From Bacteroidota bacterium (GTDB lineage: Bacteria; Bacteroidota; Bacteroidia; Bacteroidales; F082): a stretch of 35,150 nt of DNA. Shown here in pieces: positions 26,664 to 34,475 of the stretch (position 1 is the stretch's first letter; every line of letters starts with the position of its first letter). The stretch spans positions 1 through 35,150 of the forward strand of contig JAJRQN010000209.1 of assembly GCA_024280235.1 (NCBI GenBank). Direction: 5' to 3'. The position numbers and the translations under genes were made by a program. The notes beneath the pieces are model-generated. The model made no database searches, was not told the DNA's origin, and saw nothing but the letters and a program-made list of their open reading frames with translations.

Positions 26664-27323
26664 ATTTTTAATCCAGTCAAAAAAGCCTTATAAACCTTTG
26701 ACGGGATCAACTGGATAAGGTTTGCTGTTAGAATTTAAACCAAAAACCAATCTTTGACCCTGCTTTTGACTTCATCCTAACTTATCAGATTTTCATCCTG
26801 TCAAAAAAGTTCTTTAAATCTTTAATCGTTTGACGGGATAAAGGCGGATAAGGTCTGATGGTTTAGACCCTAAACAAAAAACAGGTTATGACTTTATATC
26901 CGCTTTTATCAGACCTTCATCCTGTCAAAATATCTGTCGAACCTTTTAAATCCTTTGACGGGATAAAGGCGGATAGGGTCTGATGGTTAAGACCCTAAAA
27001 CAAAAAAGCTATTCTTGATTTTATATCCGCTTTTATCAGATTTTAATCCTATCAAAAAGGCTTTCAATCTTTTAAATCCTTTGACGGGATAAGGGCGGAT
27101 AGGGGCTGATGTTAGAACCTTAAAACCGAAAAACAGAACTTGTTTATTTTAAAGCCTTATAATCCGCAGTTATCAGATTTTAATCCTGTCTAAAAGTTCT
27201 TTAAATCATTTGACGGGATAAGGGCGGATAAAATCTGATGTTAAGACCTTAAAACCGAAAAAAAAGAACTTGTTTGTTTTAAAGCCTTATAATCCGCAGT
27301 TATCAGATTTTCATCCTGTCAAA
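26664..27323 (+). repeat. Palindromic repeat array, part C (half unit plus units 8-12)
   Basis: A right half (TTTTTAATCCAGTCAAA, about 26664-26681) precedes units at 26697-26805, 26829-26929, 26954-27056, 27080-27194 and 27209-27323. Unit 8 is the most diverged: its left arm reads GACGGGATCAACTGGATAAG and the inner arm is lost. Units 11 and 12 share a distinct centre (CCTTAAAACCGAAAAA, GAACTTGTTT) and have ATCCGCAGTTATCAG right arms. The array ends 13 bases before the stop of the second asparagine-synthase gene. No gene was found in this stretch. Confidence 0.92.
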
Positions 27324-27336
27324 GGTTCCTAAGTTT

Positions 27337-29208
27337 TTAAGTTAAATATTCCTTCTGCCACAGGGCAAAAGAGAGTAACGACCAGAGTAAGGTTCCATGA
27401 TCGGCTTGCTGGTGCTGATGTTGCTGCCAGATCATTTGTATATAATTTGCTTTAAAGAAATGATCCAATTCTCGATTATCCAGAAGTTCCTTTTCGGCTA
27501 GGGGGCGTAACTCTTCCCTGAACCAGTTCGACAATGGGACGGTAAAACCCTGCTTTTTCCGGGCGAGAAAGTCGTCTGGGAGTAATGTTGAAAAGGCCTT
27601 ACGTAGAATAATTTTTTTCTGTTTAGCTGCGATTTTCCACCGGCTTGGCAACGTTGCCGCATACTCAATAATTGTGTGATCTAGTAGTGGGGCACGGATT
27701 TCGAGGGAGTGCGCCATACTGGTACGATCAACCTTCACCAGAATATCACCCGGTAGATAGGTTTTGAGATCGGTGTAGAGCATCCGCGAAATATGGTCTG
27801 CACCCTGCAAATGGTTCCAGTGTTTCAGGGTATGTTCAGCAGGATCATAGCCCCGGCAGCCGCTCTTCACATCATCAGACAACAATCGTTCAAGCTGCTC
27901 ATCGGTCACAAAAGAATTGGTTTGATAAAAACCGTGCCCGCCGTCCAGAAGCGCGCTCGATGCGAGACTTCCCGCTTTTTTTCTGATCCCTGTAGCGGCC
28001 CCGGCAGTCACCTGTTTCACCAATCTCAAAATTGGACGGGGAACAGAGTGGCGAACGCTGTTTTCTATCATCTCGGTTCGATATTTCTGATACCCCCCAA
28101 ACGATTCGTCTCCCCCGTCACCGGCCAGAGCGACGGTCACTTTTTGGCGCGCTAATTTAGACACATGGTAAGTTGGCAGGGCTGAAGAATCGGCAAAAGG
28201 TTCATCAAAATAGCGGGGTAAAAGTGCGACAGTGTCAACGATATTGTCTTTAACCTGAAATTCGTTGTGACTGGTTGAATAACGCTCTGCAACGTCCCGG
28301 GCATAGGGAGATTCGTCGTGCTCTTTATCGGAGAATCCGATAGTACAAGTCTGGACTGGATCTGTAGAATTTTGCGCCATCAAGGCAACGATTCCACTCG
28401 AATCAACTCCACCGGAGAGGAATGCCCCCAGAGGGACATCGGCAACCATCCGCCGGGCCGTCTGCTGCGTGATAAGATCAAGCAGCTGCTGGGTTGCTGC
28501 AGCAAAATCGAGACCATCGTGGGATAAAAAATCAACATCCCAATATTGTTTAATCCGGGGCTCTTCCCCGATTGACAATGTCAGGCTGTGTCCCGGGAGG
28601 AGCTTGTAGGTATTTTGATAAATCGTCTTTGGCGCAGGGACATAGAGATATTTGAGATAATCAGCGACAGCTGTGGGATCAACTTCACGTTTGAATCGAG
28701 GCAGTTGCAGCAGACATTTCAATTCTGAAGCAAAAGCAAGTTTATCTCCCCCGCCGTGCCACCAATAGAGTGGTTTTTTGCCGATTCTGTCGCGGGCAAG
28801 AAAAATTGTTTTCGCTTCTCTATCCCACAGAGCAAAAGCAAACATTCCATGCAAGTTACGGAGACAATCTTCACCATCCTGAGCATAAGCGGCCAGAATA
28901 ACCTCGGTATCTGTCTGACTTTTAAATGTATATCCAGCACTTTCAAGCTGCTGGCGTAACTCCTTAAAATTATAGATTTCACCGTTGAAAACAATTGTAT
29001 AGCGACCACAAGAGGAGCGCATCGGTTGAACACCGTCAGTCGAGAGGTCAATGATTGCCAGGCGGCGGTGGGTTAAGCCGACAAAATCGTCCAGATATTC
29101 ACCATGGGAATCGGGGCCACGGTGAGCGATCACGTCACCCATCCGTTGCAGCAACGACACATCGCCAGCGGAGAACGCACTGCGAGTAAAGCCTGCTATG
29201 CCACACAT
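27337..29208 (-). CDS. asnB: Asparagine synthase-type amidotransferase, second copy
   Basis: The 623-residue product starts MCGIAGF with Cys2 as glutaminase nucleophile, then HRGPDSHGEY, HRRLAIIDLS and FNGEIYNFKEL. The synthetase domain has FLSGGVDSSGIVALMA and AGDGGDESFGGYQKY. It differs from the copy at 13258 and is closer to amidotransferases that accompany exosortase-A polysaccharide loci (from memory). The stop is only 13 bases from the last palindrome, and the start is one base past the stop of the upstream double GT2, so it is the last gene of the block starting at 33622. It probably amidates a carboxyl sugar or peptide-like substituent. Confidence 0.9.
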   Translation of the reverse strand: MCGIAGFTRSAFSAGDVSLLQRMGDVIAHRGPDSHGEYLDDFVGLTHRRLAIIDLSTDGVQPMRSSCGRYTIVFNGEIYNFKELRQQLESAGYTFKSQTDTEVILAAYAQDGEDCLRNLHGMFAFALWDREAKTIFLARDRIGKKPLYWWHGGGDKLAFASELKCLLQLPRFKREVDPTAVADYLKYLYVPAPKTIYQNTYKLLPGHSLTLSIGEEPRIKQYWDVDFLSHDGLDFAAATQQLLDLITQQTARRMVADVPLGAFLSGGVDSSGIVALMAQNSTDPVQTCTIGFSDKEHDESPYARDVAERYSTSHNEFQVKDNIVDTVALLPRYFDEPFADSSALPTYHVSKLARQKVTVALAGDGGDESFGGYQKYRTEMIENSVRHSVPRPILRLVKQVTAGAATGIRKKAGSLASSALLDGGHGFYQTNSFVTDEQLERLLSDDVKSGCRGYDPAEHTLKHWNHLQGADHISRMLYTDLKTYLPGDILVKVDRTSMAHSLEIRAPLLDHTIIEYAATLPSRWKIAAKQKKIILRKAFSTLLPDDFLARKKQGFTVPLSNWFREELRPLAEKELLDNRELDHFFKANYIQMIWQQHQHQQADHGTLLWSLLSFALWQKEYLT

Positions 29209-29209
29209 G

Positions 29210-31633
29210 TTATTGTTCCGACCTTTTCCATGTCACCTTTTGACCACCTGTCAGCCCTTTATAGACTCCGAGAATTGATGCTACATGCATAAGCATTAAA
29301 TAATTAATTATAATAAATAATGTATATTTTCGCAAGCCCGCAAATAACCAACCTGCAAACCCGAAACTCCAGAAAAGGATGAGCCCCACTGTCAACACTT
29401 TGAACAACCAGCTTTGTGATGGAAATAAACAATAATTAAGAAGAGTCAGCAGCGTCAACAGGAGAAAGAGAGAACCGCTGAACCAGCGGAGAATCTTGTG
29501 TGAAATAAATTTAAACCAGGTAAAGGGCTGAGTTATCGGGGGTAAAACTTTCCCTCTTAATAAGAACTGAATGCCACCGGCAACAATGCGTACTTTACGG
29601 CTGAATTCAAAGGCTATCTCCTCTTCATTTTTCTCTAAACCGACAGCTTCAGAATCGTGAATCAGCCGTTTTCCCTGGCGAACAACACTCATGGAGATAG
29701 CAAAATCGTCAAGGATCGTGTCGGGATCGGGCCAGGGATAGAGTTCTCTCCGTAAGGCATACATGGCTCCATCCGAACCGATCAGAGAACCGGTTTCACC
29801 CTCTATAAACTGAATCGAGTGTTCAATGTTGTAGTAGTGATTTTCTGCTGTTGAATAGCTGACATCATCATTTTGTAAGAGCACTTTCCCTGAAACTGCC
29901 CCGACAGTTGGATCGACAAAATGTCTCACTAATTTACGAACCACCGATGGCTGGTACATGACATTGGCATCAGACATAATGACGATGTCTGAACTGATCT
30001 GTTCAAATGCATCGTTGAGGGCTGTCATTTTGCCCCGGTTCGGGGAGAGGGAAAGAAGATCAATCCCCCGGGAAACAAATTGTTTGGCTACGGCTTCAGT
30101 TCCATCCGTTGATCCATCGGAAACCAGCAATACCCGCAATTTTTTCTCTGGATAATCAAGATCCAGTGAATTCTCCAACTTGTCAGCGATAACGGCTTCT
30201 TCATTGTAAGCCGCAATGAGCAGTGTCACAGTGGGTTCAAATTGCTCATCTGTCTTATGTTCTTTTTTAAACAAGGGGCGGACAAGCCGTAATAGCAACG
30301 GATAACCGATGTATGTGTAAAGCAAAAGGAGAAAAAGAGCGAATACAAACCATTCTACGATAAACGCAGAGCCGGGCTTGATAGAGAAAAAAGAAATTCT
30401 TAAGACAACAGAAACAACAATCAGAAAAGAGATGAAAAAAGTGGCATTTGCTCCGATAGTATGAGATTTTTTTTCATCACTGCGTACTGTTGACCAGGTT
30501 GCAATCTTGTCACCACTTAAACGTTTGACAACTCCGTATCCACTGGCAATGTTCATCAAGAAAAAATAATATGCCAGATAGAAAGGGAGATAACCTCTAC
30601 GTCCCCTTCTATCTGCCAACCAACCGCAGAAAGAACAGGCGGCGAGTGCTAAATAAAAGAATAAAAACGTTTTTATAACCATCCCTATAGATCCATCCAG
30701 AGGAAGAAACAGGGACAGAATGAAGTGGAACAGCAACACAAAAGGTGAGAACCAACGAAGCAGTTTATGCGAAACAAGCAACCAGGTAAAGCGACCATAC
30801 CTGATGGGATTTAAAAGTTCAGAGACACGGAGCAAACCGTTAAAGCTGCGATTGACAATGCGCACCTTGCGACCAAATTCCTTTTCAAAACTGTCGGAGG
30901 CATGTTCAACACAGAAGGCTTCAGGTTCAAAGATACCGCGATACCCTTTGGCGATAATCTGCAACGGGTTCACGAAATCGTTGATGTCGGTCACCTGCAA
31001 CGGCTGATATAATTCACGACGAATCATATAGAGGGCGCCATCACCCCCAACAACGGAATGGAAATCTGATTCCCACTGTTTAAGTCGCACCTCATAATTC
31101 CAGTACAACCCTTCACTGTCACCTGCTGAAGTGTTTGAACCGGTCGCATATTTTGCGTAACCGACAACATAACCAACAGTGGGGTCAGAAAAGTGCCGTA
31201 CCAGATACCTGATGGCCTTTGGGTCGTAAAGGGCATTTGCATCGGAAAAAACCACCATATCCGAAGTTGCCTGTTCTAAAGCACGATTCAGTCCGGCGGT
31301 TTTGCCTGCCCTTTCGGTCATTCTAACCAACTGAACCTGATGCGATGGAAAATCCTGGACAATTTGATCGGTCTGATCATCAGAATAGTCGGAAACAACG
31401 AAAATTTTTAATTTATCTTCGGGATAATCAAGTGCCAAGCTGTTTTCAAGTTTTTCGTAAATGACATCTTCTTCGTTGTAAGCAGAAATAATTAAGGTCA
31501 CTGTTGGTGTGTATGTTTCGTCTACAGCATGATCCCGTTGTAGCAGCTTGGCCAATAGCGCCAGAATCAAGGGAAAACCGAGGTAAAGATAGAGGATGGT
31601 GAGTGATGTAATAATCCAGAAAAATATACTCAT
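29210..31633 (-). CDS. Tandem double family 2 glycosyltransferase
   Basis: This 807-residue protein consists of two homologous GT2 halves, about 1-395 and 400-807. Each has one N-terminal membrane helix, a GT-A domain and two or three C-terminal membrane helices. First-half motifs: LIISAYNEEDVIYEKLENSL, VVSDYSDDQTD, VVFSDANALYD. Second half: LLIAAYNEEAVIADKLENSL, LVSDGSTDGT, VIMSDANVMYQ. Shared blocks such as KLENSL-LDYPE-KL and SHK(L/I)LRWFS show internal duplication. Each half resembles cellulose-synthase-like processive GT2 enzymes. The first half lacks the usual GST (it has DYS), so one half may be regulatory or have different specificity. The reading frame is continuous. Confidence 0.88.
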   Translation of the reverse strand: MSIFFWIITSLTILYLYLGFPLILALLAKLLQRDHAVDETYTPTVTLIISAYNEEDVIYEKLENSLALDYPEDKLKIFVVSDYSDDQTDQIVQDFPSHQVQLVRMTERAGKTAGLNRALEQATSDMVVFSDANALYDPKAIRYLVRHFSDPTVGYVVGYAKYATGSNTSAGDSEGLYWNYEVRLKQWESDFHSVVGGDGALYMIRRELYQPLQVTDINDFVNPLQIIAKGYRGIFEPEAFCVEHASDSFEKEFGRKVRIVNRSFNGLLRVSELLNPIRYGRFTWLLVSHKLLRWFSPFVLLFHFILSLFLPLDGSIGMVIKTFLFFYLALAACSFCGWLADRRGRRGYLPFYLAYYFFLMNIASGYGVVKRLSGDKIATWSTVRSDEKKSHTIGANATFFISFLIVVSVVLRISFFSIKPGSAFIVEWFVFALFLLLLYTYIGYPLLLRLVRPLFKKEHKTDEQFEPTVTLLIAAYNEEAVIADKLENSLDLDYPEKKLRVLLVSDGSTDGTEAVAKQFVSRGIDLLSLSPNRGKMTALNDAFEQISSDIVIMSDANVMYQPSVVRKLVRHFVDPTVGAVSGKVLLQNDDVSYSTAENHYYNIEHSIQFIEGETGSLIGSDGAMYALRRELYPWPDPDTILDDFAISMSVVRQGKRLIHDSEAVGLEKNEEEIAFEFSRKVRIVAGGIQFLLRGKVLPPITQPFTWFKFISHKILRWFSGSLFLLLTLLTLLNYCLFPSQSWLFKVLTVGLILFWSFGFAGWLFAGLRKYTLFIIINYLMLMHVASILGVYKGLTGGQKVTWKRSEQ

Positions 31634-31644
31634 AAAACTACCAT

Positions 31645-32585
31645 CTACTGAGAACGGAACATCGCCCGGGCGCGGGCAAAAAAGTAAATATTGAGAAGAA
31701 CATACAAGCCCAGTTTTAGACTTATCCCCGAAACCTCTGATGCTTTATAGAAAGCGAGAGCAAAAATTGGTAGTTGCCAAAAAAGCAACCAGGCAACAAC
31801 ACTAGAAAAGGAAACAAACGTTACCCCCAAAGATAGCATCAGGATAAGGAAGCAAGAGACAAGAAAGAAAAAAAGGTGCACAACTGGTAGTAGCAAACTG
31901 GGCAACTCTTTCCAGTGAAAACCATGCTCTTTCAACCCATCATAATTACTCTTCCCCCGCCAACTCTCCTTATTGAAAAACTCTTTGAGTGTTGCAGGCT
32001 CACGGTGATGAATTGCGACAATACGGCTATCGGATAAAAGTCTGCCAAAAGGCTTTAGCCGAAATGAAAGGTCATAATCTTCGCAGGTAGCTAAATTCGC
32101 ATTAAACCCGCCAATCTTTGTGAACGCATCCATGCGCACAAAAACATTGGCAGATTCATGCCAATCAACATCTTCAACAGTTTGTTTTTTTTTCGTATAT
32201 TGAACCAGGCTTTTTGCACCCATGTTGCATTTAATGGAATAACCGCTGGGCTACCAAAAGAAACAACCGCAGTGTCTTCGAGATAAACAGATGCAGCGTT
32301 TAACCAATTTTTATCTACGGTACAATCAGCATCTAGAAAAGCAAGAATTTTCCCTTTAGATTGCTGCGCACCAAAATTTCTTAAACCCGAAATAGTCAGC
32401 TCAGGCTTAAGAAAAACTTTCGCCCCCCACGATTCGGCAACAGCCACTGTCTTGTCGGTAGAACCATTATCGATAAGCAACACCTCAAATTTATCGGCTG
32501 GATAATCAATCGCAGCAATTGATTGCAGACAATTCTGAATATTTTTTTCTTCGTTTTTAGCGGGAATAATTATCGAAAAATCCAT
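31645..32585 (-). pseudogene. Family 2 glycosyltransferase, frameshifted in an A9 tract
   Basis: The first frame, from ATG 32585, has FSIIIPAKNEEKNI, LLIDNGSTDKT, ILAFLDADCTVD (DxD) and LNATWVQKAWFNIRKK. The homology then moves into a second frame reading QTVEDVDWHESANVFVRMDA, CEDYDLSFR, NKESWRGKSNYDGLKEH and two membrane segments to 31645. The switch is at 32185-32193, nine A on the coding strand; ten A would give one frame of about 313 residues. Alignment with the intact paralogue at 8720-9637 crosses the break without a gap, which confirms a single gene. It may be inactive, phase-variable, a site of ribosomal slippage, or a homopolymer sequencing error. Confidence 0.88.
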
Positions 32586-32593
32586 AATACCTT

Positions 32594-33622
32594 CTACAAA
32601 TCAATGAAACCACGTAATTTTGATCCCACTGAGGTCGCCATTGGAACCGGTAGTTTTTTCCAGACTGTTGCAACCTTCTCCCGCATTCCACCGTGTCGAC
32701 CGACAGCCACCATCGTCGGGGTTGAGTTGAGTAAATCGACCCACCGCAGCGGTACCGGCTCTGCACCCCACTGTTTTTTGAATTTATAGGTCCCTTCTCC
32801 CAGTGTTGACCGACCAAAATCAAAATATTGATAGCCATTATCAGCAGCAAAGGAGAGAAAGTTCCAATACAATAACATGTTTGGATTATAATGTTTGAAT
32901 TTTAATAAAGCGGAGGCCCACGGGATTAAAACAGTCTTTGTTGTTAGCAGAATGATTCCGCCGGCCGCAGGAATCCCCTCCGGGGTGTAGACAATGCCGA
33001 CCTTGGCTCTGTCACCGTAAAATTTGACGATCGATTCGACCCATTTTAGACTATGGACAGGAGAGCCGAGATCGCGCATATTTTCACAAAAAATCTGATA
33101 AAAGTCAGAGACAAGCTCCTCTCCACCAAGCCGTGCTGTCAAACCATCTCGGGTGGGTTTTTTAACCTGACTACGTAGTTTCGCTTTAAAACCGGCAAGG
33201 AGTGTTGCAGATGAATCGGGTAAGTCAAGAACCATCCTGACCTTACCCATTGGATCAATCTCACCTGTCAACAGAATTTGGCGAATTTCAATTTTTTTAA
33301 CTTTTTTCAGTTGACCAATCTCTAGAGCTTTTTGCAGTAAAGCCGTTGCGATTTCGTCATTGTCAGCCAAGCAGCCACCGATATCACAATAGGGTAAGGA
33401 AACAAGGCTTCGACCCAGAAACGGAATTTTTAGTTCAATCAGCGGTAGAACCCCGGTGATTTTTGAATTCTCTTCGCCTAACAGATAACAGCTGCCAAAT
33501 TGATAGGCATTTTTAACCGCTTTTTGCCAAGCAAACAGATGATAAGCAAGCCCATCGGGATGGTTTAATACATATTCATTCCAGGCAGTTTCATCTTCTA
33601 CTGTTGCAATTCTGATGTTCAT
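32594..33622 (-). CDS. FemAB-like protein of XrtA/PEP-CTERM type
   Basis: This GNAT-fold protein of about 342 residues resembles the FemAB-like family seen in exosortase-A loci (TIGR03019-like, from memory). Its parts are IATVEDETAWNEYVLNHPD, FAWQKAVKNAYQF, a VLPLIELKIPFLGRSLVSLP block, and the C-terminal YFDFGRSTLGEGTYKFKKQW, with the D-F-G-R-S motif typical of FemAB-related transferases. It may transfer an amino acid or acyl group to a saccharide in the cytoplasm. ATG 33622 is preferred over the adjacent TTG at 33625. It heads the - strand block ending at 27337, and the promoter at 33832-33859 lies upstream. Confidence 0.85.
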   Translation of the reverse strand: MNIRIATVEDETAWNEYVLNHPDGLAYHLFAWQKAVKNAYQFGSCYLLGEENSKITGVLPLIELKIPFLGRSLVSLPYCDIGGCLADNDEIATALLQKALEIGQLKKVKKIEIRQILLTGEIDPMGKVRMVLDLPDSSATLLAGFKAKLRSQVKKPTRDGLTARLGGEELVSDFYQIFCENMRDLGSPVHSLKWVESIVKFYGDRAKVGIVYTPEGIPAAGGIILLTTKTVLIPWASALLKFKHYNPNMLLYWNFLSFAADNGYQYFDFGRSTLGEGTYKFKKQWGAEPVPLRWVDLLNSTPTMVAVGRHGGMREKVATVWKKLPVPMATSVGSKLRGFIDL

Positions 33623-33709
33623 CAAAACAAAATCTCATTCCTTGCCACGGACACATGCGGACATAAAATTCAAAGAATTATAATCTGTCTCTCGCCCGTT
33701 CGGAAAACC

Positions 33710-33735
33710 GGGCAGGCACGGGGACCTGCCCCTAC
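33710..33735. repeat. GGGCAGG...CCTGCCC palindrome
   Basis: GGGCAGG (33710-33716) and CCTGCCC (33725-33731) form 7-base arms around an 8-base loop, followed by CTAC. The motif resembles the widely dispersed GTAGGGGCAGG-type repeat seen in many environmental bacterial genomes (from memory). It lies in the leader of the FemAB-like operon, so it could fold in the transcript; it lacks a U tract for a terminator. Confidence 0.6.
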
Positions 33736-33831
33736 ATAACCGCAGGGGACGCTGAGGAAACCTTTTTAAAACACGACAAACAGACAATCTCTTTGGGTTA
33801 AACCGTAAAGGCTTACAATTAAACGGCTACA

Positions 33832-33859
33832 AGATTAACATAGTGTAATTTTTTGTCAA
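33832..33859 (-). promoter_or_regulatory. Sigma70 promoter with extended -10 for the FemAB-to-asnB block
   Basis: On the - strand TTGACA (33859-33854) is a perfect -35. After 16 bases comes TAATCT (33837-33832), preceded by TG at the extended -10 position (TGTTAATCT). Transcription would start near 33825, leaving a leader of about 200 bases that includes the GGGCAGG palindrome. It is the clearest promoter in the window and orients correctly to drive 33622-27337. Confidence 0.55.
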
Positions 33860-33954
33860 ACTAAATCTAAATGAATTGGGAGTTCATTTTTTGCTGGGAG
33901 GGGATTAAGGGGATCGTAAGTAAAACTACGGTATAATCTGCCCTTTTGATAGGA

Positions 33955-34128
33955 TTAACAGGTAAAGTCTGTATCTTCCCGTGCTCGGGTCAGATCCCGC
34001 ATGGCTTCATCTTCTGTTGTCGGGACGTAGACTGCCGTCAAGTCTCCCGAACGGTGCAATCGGGCCAGAGCAACATCAATGGTGTCCTTATGAACATCCA
34101 GCCCAACAAATGTGATATTCTTCTTCAT
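33955..34128 (-). pseudogene. IS110-family transposase remnant with internal deletion
   Basis: From ATG 34128, with a strong AAGGAGG, a 57-residue frame begins [20 protein letters not shown], the start of the IS110 DEDD domain with its first Asp. It then jumps to [17 protein letters not shown] and [12 protein letters not shown], which in full-length transposases lies about 75 residues further on (comparison from memory). The frame ends after DFTC at 33955. So the middle, including other DEDD residues, and the whole C-terminal serine domain are missing. The deletion seems to join two places with a similar (N/V)(L/A)LAR stretch. It cannot be active. Confidence 0.85.
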
Positions 34129-34154
34129 GACCTGCCTCCTTGGTTATGGCTCTG

Positions 34155-34178
34155 TATTGAGAATTTCCATTCTCAATA
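34155..34178. repeat. Perfect 10-base inverted repeat upstream of the IS110 remnant
   Basis: TATTGAGAAT (34155-34164) and ATTCTCAATA (34169-34178) are exact inverses with a TTCC loop. It lies about 27 bases upstream of the remnant's start codon, where the non-coding left end of an IS110/IS1111 element is expected. It may be a subterminal repeat or part of the guide-RNA-encoding end; the remaining sequence is too short to decide. Confidence 0.55.
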
Positions 34179-34261
34179 TAATCCACGTTTACAAGGGGCG
34201 GGTCGCTTAATTTCTACTGACAGACATTATGTCTAAAGCAACTTCTTCTGTTTGGTTTTAA

Positions 34262-34475
34262 CATCAGTTTTTATCCTGCCATCCTGAATATCCCTGTTAA
34301 TTCTGCCTTTGACCTTAAACTAAAACCTTGATTCAACAGGGATGCACAGGATAACTGCGGATAAGGTCAAAAACTAAAGCAATTCCTTCTTTTTGATTTT
34401 AACATCGGACTTTAACAGATTTTATCCGCGGCTAACATGCCTTTGACTTTATCCTGCCCATCCTGAATATCTCTG
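34262..34475. repeat. Second-family palindromic repeats, left of GxxExxY copy 2
   Basis: A right arm (TATCCTGCCATCCTGAATAT then CCCTGTTAA, about 34274-34302) is followed by a complete unit. Its left arm is ACAGGGATGCACAGGATAAC then TGCGGATAAGGTC (34336-34368). The inner segment is AGATTTTATCCGCGG (about 34418-34432), and the right arm is TTTGACTTTATCCTGCCCAT then CCTGAATATCTCTGTTAA (34442-34479). The arms are near-perfect inverses over about 36 bases. The last three bases of the arm provide the stop codon of the GxxExxY gene. The stretch 34129-34262 otherwise holds only the IS110 end. Confidence 0.85.

Larger units (their letters stand above)
33626..33954. other. Gene-free 329-base region upstream of the FemAB-like gene
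   Basis: No reading frame with gene-like content was found. It contains the extended -10 promoter, the GGGCAGG palindrome, and AT-rich DNA around 33841-33900. It is the leader of the - strand block and abuts the IS110 remnant at 33955. Confidence 0.7.

Noticed and set aside
24802-27323. CRISPR array
   Set aside because: Units are 91-115 bases, internally palindromic and variable, with similar AT-rich linkers of about 22-25 bases rather than unique spacers of uniform length, and no cas gene is present.
24802-27323. Chromosomal integron (attC array)
   Set aside because: Unit length, period near 124 and a toxin-antitoxin insert resemble one, but the ends (TTTGACGGG/TGTCAAA) do not match attC core sites RYYYAAC/GTTRRRY and no tyrosine integrase is in the window.
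33700-33740. Rho-independent terminator at the GGGCAGG palindrome
   Set aside because: The stem is short and is not followed by a clear U run on either strand.
33946-34236. A 96-residue frame on the + strand
   Set aside because: It is antisense to the IS110 remnant, has no family resemblance and no ribosome binding site; the - strand reading is clearly transposase-like.
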